Shown: positions 6,147 through 8,388 of the stretch, piece by piece
How positions within the stretch are numbered: position 1 is the stretch's first letter
How the letters are laid out: the number at the start of each line of letters is the position of its first letter
DNA from: Armatimonadetes bacterium RBG_19FT_COMBO_69_19
GTDB lineage: Bacteria; Sysuimicrobiota; Sysuimicrobiia; Sysuimicrobiales; Kaftiobacteriaceae
Length of the DNA stretch: 8,388 nt
NCBI GenBank assembly: GCA_001768125.1
Contig: MENB01000134.1
Span: 1 to 8,388, forward strand
Reading direction: 5' to 3'
Made by a program: the position numbers and the translations under genes
The notes under the pieces: generated by a model
What the model saw: only the letters and a program-made list of their open reading frames with translations
What the model was told of the DNA's origin: nothing
Databases searched by the model: none

Positions 6147-7127
6147 TCAGAGGTCCAGGCGCCAGGAGCGGTAGGTGCGCCAGACATGGAATCCCAGCCG
6201 GCGGTAGAAGTCAACGAGCGTCGTCCAATCGATCACGACGTACTCCGCGCCGAGCCCGCGCAGATGCTCGACCGCCAGGGCCAGCAGTGCGAACCCGAGG
6301 CCGCGTCCGCGGAAGGCGGGCGCCACGCCGAGCGGGCCGAGCCCGCCGTAGTGATCGCCGATCGCCTGCCGCCAGGAGATCGACGGGCCGATGCGCCGCG
6401 ACCCGCGATGATACGCATGGCAAAAGCCGATGACCTCCGCGCCCCGCCTGAGGATGAGTATATCGGCCGGCGTCGGCTCGATCTCGAGGCGCTGCCGCGT
6501 CTCGTATGCCCAACGGCCGGGGAAATGATCGTCGATGAACCGTTGTAGCGCCTGCGCGTCACTGGCATCGCAGGCGCCGAAGGTTGCCTGTGCGTCCTGC
6601 AGAAGACGATCCATGCCATCCGGAAGGCGGTAATGACGCAGATCGCCGAGAACGTCGTAGACTGCCTTCCCCGGACGAAACCCCGCGGTCTCCAATGCGC
6701 GGCCTAGCGCAACGTCATCTTCCGGCGCTCCCGGGAAGAAGTGTGCTGGATCGCCGCCATAGCTCACACGGCCGAATCCCGCACCGCTCAGCCATCCCAG
6801 CGCCCGATCCATCAGCAGCGGGGCCAGTTCGAGCTCGCGCCCGGGCTCGATGATCAAGAAGCTGATCCAGGCCTGCTTCGGATCCTGCCCGGGCCAGACC
6901 GGCGGCTCGGTAGGAACCTTGAGGGCCACGCACCCCACGAGCGTTTCGCGCTCTTCGATGACCCAGCATCGCTCGGCACGGAAGTGCCCCGGATCGCCGT
7001 CAGTGTTCTGCTGCCAGAGCGCCAGATCCAGGGGGAACTCCCGGCCCCAGCGCCTTGACCACAGAGCTAGCAGACCCGACTGATGCCGGGGCTCGAGGGT
7101 GAGCAGCGTCGCCACGTGCTTCATCAT
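6147..7127 (-). CDS. GNAT family N-acetyltransferase with two GNAT-like domains
   Basis: The 326-residue product has two successive GNAT-like halves. The C-terminal half (about 180-326) holds the acetyl-CoA-binding motif A, GPLGVAPAFRGRGLGFALL at 264-282, with RGRGLG at 273-278, and ends in DWTTLVDFYRRLGF at 300-313, a normal GNAT ending. The N-terminal half (about 1-165) has GNAT-like layout (WVIEERETLVGCVALK, then LIIEPGRELELAPLL), but the R/QxxGxG loop is not recognisable, so it is probably structural or substrate-binding. The segment YGGDPAHFFPG near 123-133 is typical of this two-domain family as I recall it. The acceptor substrate is unknown. ATG at 7127-7125 is chosen; the next codon is also ATG (7124-7122) and would work equally well. 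No clear Shine-Dalgarno sequence is visible, and a hairpin lies just upstream. The gene converges on the permease gene with 16 bases between stops. Confidence 0.9.
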   Translation of the reverse strand: MMKHVATLLTLEPRHQSGLLALWSRRWGREFPLDLALWQQNTDGDPGHFRAERCWVIEERETLVGCVALKVPTEPPVWPGQDPKQAWISFLIIEPGRELELAPLLMDRALGWLSGAGFGRVSYGGDPAHFFPGAPEDDVALGRALETAGFRPGKAVYDVLGDLRHYRLPDGMDRLLQDAQATFGACDASDAQALQRFIDDHFPGRWAYETRQRLEIEPTPADILILRRGAEVIGFCHAYHRGSRRIGPSISWRQAIGDHYGGLGPLGVAPAFRGRGLGFALLALAVEHLRGLGAEYVVIDWTTLVDFYRRLGFHVWRTYRSWRLDL

Positions 7128-7133
7128 AGGGTA

Positions 7134-7155
7134 CCCGGCACCGAGCGTGCCTGGG
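7134..7155 (-). other. Hairpin just upstream of the acetyltransferase start
   Basis: CCCGGCAC at 7134-7141 pairs with GTGCC-T-GGG at 7147-7155, eight pairs with a single bulged T and a five-base loop. On the minus strand it ends six bases before the ATG at 7127, covering the place where a ribosome binding site would be. It may affect translation of the acetyltransferase, but a chance GC-rich fold is possible. Confidence 0.35.
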
Positions 7156-7237
7156 AAACCACGGAGAAGGTGGCCGGCCCGCTTCAGTGGTAGGACTCCT
7201 GCCGTGCTGAACGAAGGCAGTGGGCATTCCAACTATC

Positions 7238-7244
7238 AAGGAGG
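7238..7244 (+). promoter_or_regulatory. Perfect Shine-Dalgarno sequence of the small membrane protein
   Basis: AAGGAGG matches the anti-Shine-Dalgarno sequence over seven bases and lies six bases before ATG 7251. It fixes the start at 7251 rather than the in-frame GTG at 7245, which directly adjoins the site. Confidence 0.85.
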
Positions 7245-7250
7245 GTGACC

Positions 7251-7598
7251 ATGCGCACAGCTTTGCGGGTGTATGCGGTCTACGTCCTCGTCGTCGGGAT
7301 CCTCCTTCTGTTTCCGGCTTGGGCTTCCGCGGTCTTCGCTCATCCGATCATGGATGCTGCCGTCACATCAGGCTGGGGATCTAGCCTCATCGTCCTGGCC
7401 CTGCTTGCCTACGTCGCGTCGACCGATATCGCAAAATACGGCGGCCTGGCCTGGGTGTTCGTCGCCGGCCTCCTGCTCTCCGCCGCCGACTTGGCCTACT
7501 TCTGGGCGACCGGTGCATACGCGGCGCGCACCGCGTTAGTTCCGGTGGTCATCAACCTTGCGCTTACCGGTTGGATCTGGACTTCTCGGAGCAAGTGA
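7251..7598 (+). CDS. Small four-helix membrane protein of unknown function
   Basis: I do not recognise a family. The 115-residue product is mostly hydrophobic, with likely membrane helices at about 6-26, 42-57, 66-87 and 93-111, short polar links and a basic C-terminus (TSRSK). No enzymatic motif, cysteine pair or metal site is visible. The start is supported by AAGGAGG six bases upstream, the best ribosome binding site in the window, so the gene is very likely real and well translated. It diverges from the acetyltransferase (123 bases between starts) and converges with the adenosine-specific kinase gene (15 bases between stops), so it appears to be a single-gene unit. A helper or stress-related membrane protein is possible, but nothing in the sequence shows it. 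Confidence 0.85.
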   Translation: MRTALRVYAVYVLVVGILLLFPAWASAVFAHPIMDAAVTSGWGSSLIVLALLAYVASTDIAKYGGLAWVFVAGLLLSAADLAYFWATGAYAARTALVPVVINLALTGWIWTSRSK

Positions 7599-7613
7599 CC
7601 GTGGCATAGACGC

Positions 7614-8099
7614 CTACGCCTTGTACCCGATCTTGCGTAGGAATTCTTTGCGCCAGGCGATATCCTCACCGCCTTCGACGCCGAGCGGCGTGCCGCCGTC
7701 GATGACTCCCAGGATGCCCCTACCCAGTTCCGTTTCCGCCACAACAACTTGCACCGCATTCGCGGTGGCGCAGTAGAAGCCGACGATCTCCACCACGGCC
7801 CGCAGCGCGGGGAGGACGTTGATCGGGTAGAAGCCCGGGGCAAGGAACAGGGCGAACGTGTGCCCCGCGCCGATGGCGAGGGCTGTGCGCTTCGCCGGCT
7901 CGATCATCGCCGGATCGGTCCCCGTCCAGCGGATCAGCCGCTTGCCCGATGACTCGCAGAAGGCGAAACCGAACTTGATCCCCGGGACGGCGGTCACCAG
8001 GGCCTCGTGGACGTCCTCAACAGTCTTGATGAAATGGCTCTGCCCCAGCACCACATTGACGTCATCGGGTTTCGCGACAGCCACCACTGTGAGCTCCAT
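7614..8099 (-). CDS. Adenosine-specific kinase family protein (PF04008 type)
   Basis: The 161-residue product matches my memory of this small conserved family from end to end: LGQSHFIKTVEDVHEAL at 18-34, VPGIKFGFAFCESSG at 38-52, ALAIGAGHTF at 73-82, YPINVLPALR at 91-100, YCATANAVQVVVAETELGRG at 109-128 and GVIDG at 131-135, ending in WRKEFLRKIGYK. The name comes from a structurally studied Pyrobaculum protein reported to bind adenosine; the physiological reaction is poorly established and should be treated with caution. The family is common in archaea and scattered in bacteria. ATG at 8099-8097 is preceded on its strand by GGGGTGAT at a suitable distance, and the MEL start agrees with relatives. 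The protein is full length and intact, and the gene diverges from the S9 peptidase. Confidence 0.93.
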   Translation of the reverse strand: MELTVVAVAKPDDVNVVLGQSHFIKTVEDVHEALVTAVPGIKFGFAFCESSGKRLIRWTGTDPAMIEPAKRTALAIGAGHTFALFLAPGFYPINVLPALRAVVEIVGFYCATANAVQVVVAETELGRGILGVIDGGTPLGVEGGEDIAWRKEFLRKIGYKA

Positions 8100-8214
8100 T
8101 GGTCATCACCCCGCGGTCTCGTCACCTGCGGTTACCATTGGCCGGATCGTGAACTGCCCCTCTGTCTCATAAGGGCGCGAAGGAACCGGCTCCGTCCCGG
8201 GCAAATCCAACGAT

Positions 8215-8388
8215 GTGCCCCGCATCGCTCCGTACGGCGCCTGGACCTCGCCCATCACCGGCGACGTCGTCACCGGCGACTCTATCGTCCTGTACGAGGT
8301 CATGGTCGAGGGGACCGACCTGTACTGGACGGAACTCCGTCCGGCGGAAGGCGGCCGGAAGGTCATCATGCGGCGGAGCGTGGACGGC
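8215..8388 (+). CDS. S9 family peptidase (prolyl oligopeptidase-like), N-terminal fragment
   Basis: The last 58 codons of the window encode the start of a dipeptidyl/acylaminoacyl peptidase-type protein. APYGAWTSPIT at residues 5-15 and the DLYWTELRPAEGGRKVIMRR stretch at 35-54 are hallmarks of the first blade of the S9 beta-propeller in the family, whose usual forms are YGSWPSPIT and YWLEGRPSEGGR. The catalytic Ser-Asp-His hydrolase domain would lie several hundred residues downstream, outside the window. The proposed start is GTG at 8215, the only usable start after the in-frame TAA at 8170-8172. No Shine-Dalgarno sequence precedes it, so the transcript may be leaderless or poorly initiated. 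No signal peptide is visible, suggesting a cytoplasmic enzyme. It diverges from the adenosine-specific kinase gene with 115 bases between starts. Confidence 0.8.
   Translation, partial: MPRIAPYGAWTSPITGDVVTGDSIVLYEVMVEGTDLYWTELRPAEGGRKVIMRRSVDG

Noticed and set aside
8255..8280. 11-bp direct repeat TCACCGGCGAC with 15-base period
   Set aside because: It falls inside the S9 peptidase coding region. The encoded ITGDVVTGDS keeps the usual family length, so it is not an inserted repeat unit or binding site.
1..8388. Search for CRISPR arrays, insertion sequences, integrases, toxin-antitoxin or defence genes
   Set aside because: No spaced direct repeats, terminal inverted repeats, transposase-like or recombinase-like proteins were seen on either strand.

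Overview
This window looks like ordinary chromosome from a high-GC bacterium (about two-thirds G+C judged by eye, with strong G/C preference at third codon positions). The content is bacterial: a DppBC-type importer, a CCA-encoding tRNA-Lys and Shine-Dalgarno-led genes. The mix of a family 5 binding protein with a split permease pair, a small exported cupin, an 'adenosine-specific kinase' and an S9 peptidase would suit an uncultivated soil or sediment lineage such as Methylomirabilota/Rokubacteria. That is a guess from gene style, and nothing here fixes the taxon.

Layout, left to right. (1) Positions 1-1019, minus strand: the first 339 codons of homoserine dehydrogenase, whose C-terminus lies outside the window. 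(2) Positions 1125-1216, plus strand: an extended -10 promoter and a complete tRNA-Lys(UUU). (3) Positions 1217-1553: a gene-free stretch with small inverted repeats and a GC-rich hairpin just past the cupin stop. (4) Positions 1554-1973, minus strand: a small cupin with an N-terminal signal sequence or membrane anchor. (5) Positions 1974-2279: a divergent intergenic region with an AT-rich island and a 7-bp inverted repeat. (6) Positions 2280-6130, plus strand: a three-gene ABC import operon (family 5 substrate-binding protein, DppB-like permease, DppC-like permease) with no ATPase gene. (7) Positions 6147-7127, minus strand: a two-domain GNAT acetyltransferase that converges on the permease. 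(8) Positions 7251-7598, plus strand: a four-helix membrane protein of unknown function with a perfect Shine-Dalgarno sequence. (9) Positions 7614-8099, minus strand: an adenosine-specific kinase family protein. (10) From 8215 to the window end, plus strand: the start of an S9 (prolyl oligopeptidase-like) peptidase.

How the genes may work together. The importer probably brings in peptides or a similar small solute, using ATPases encoded elsewhere. The S9 peptidase could degrade peptides, but it is about 2 kb away and separately transcribed, so a link is only a suggestion. Homoserine dehydrogenase belongs to threonine/methionine synthesis and tRNA-Lys to translation. I found no CRISPR array, transposase, integrase, phage gene, toxin-antitoxin pair or defence gene, and no convincing undescribed system. 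The observations worth a second look are modest: the missing ATPases, the divergent inverted repeat, atypical residues in the DppC-like permease and the cupin, and a hairpin over the acetyltransferase start.
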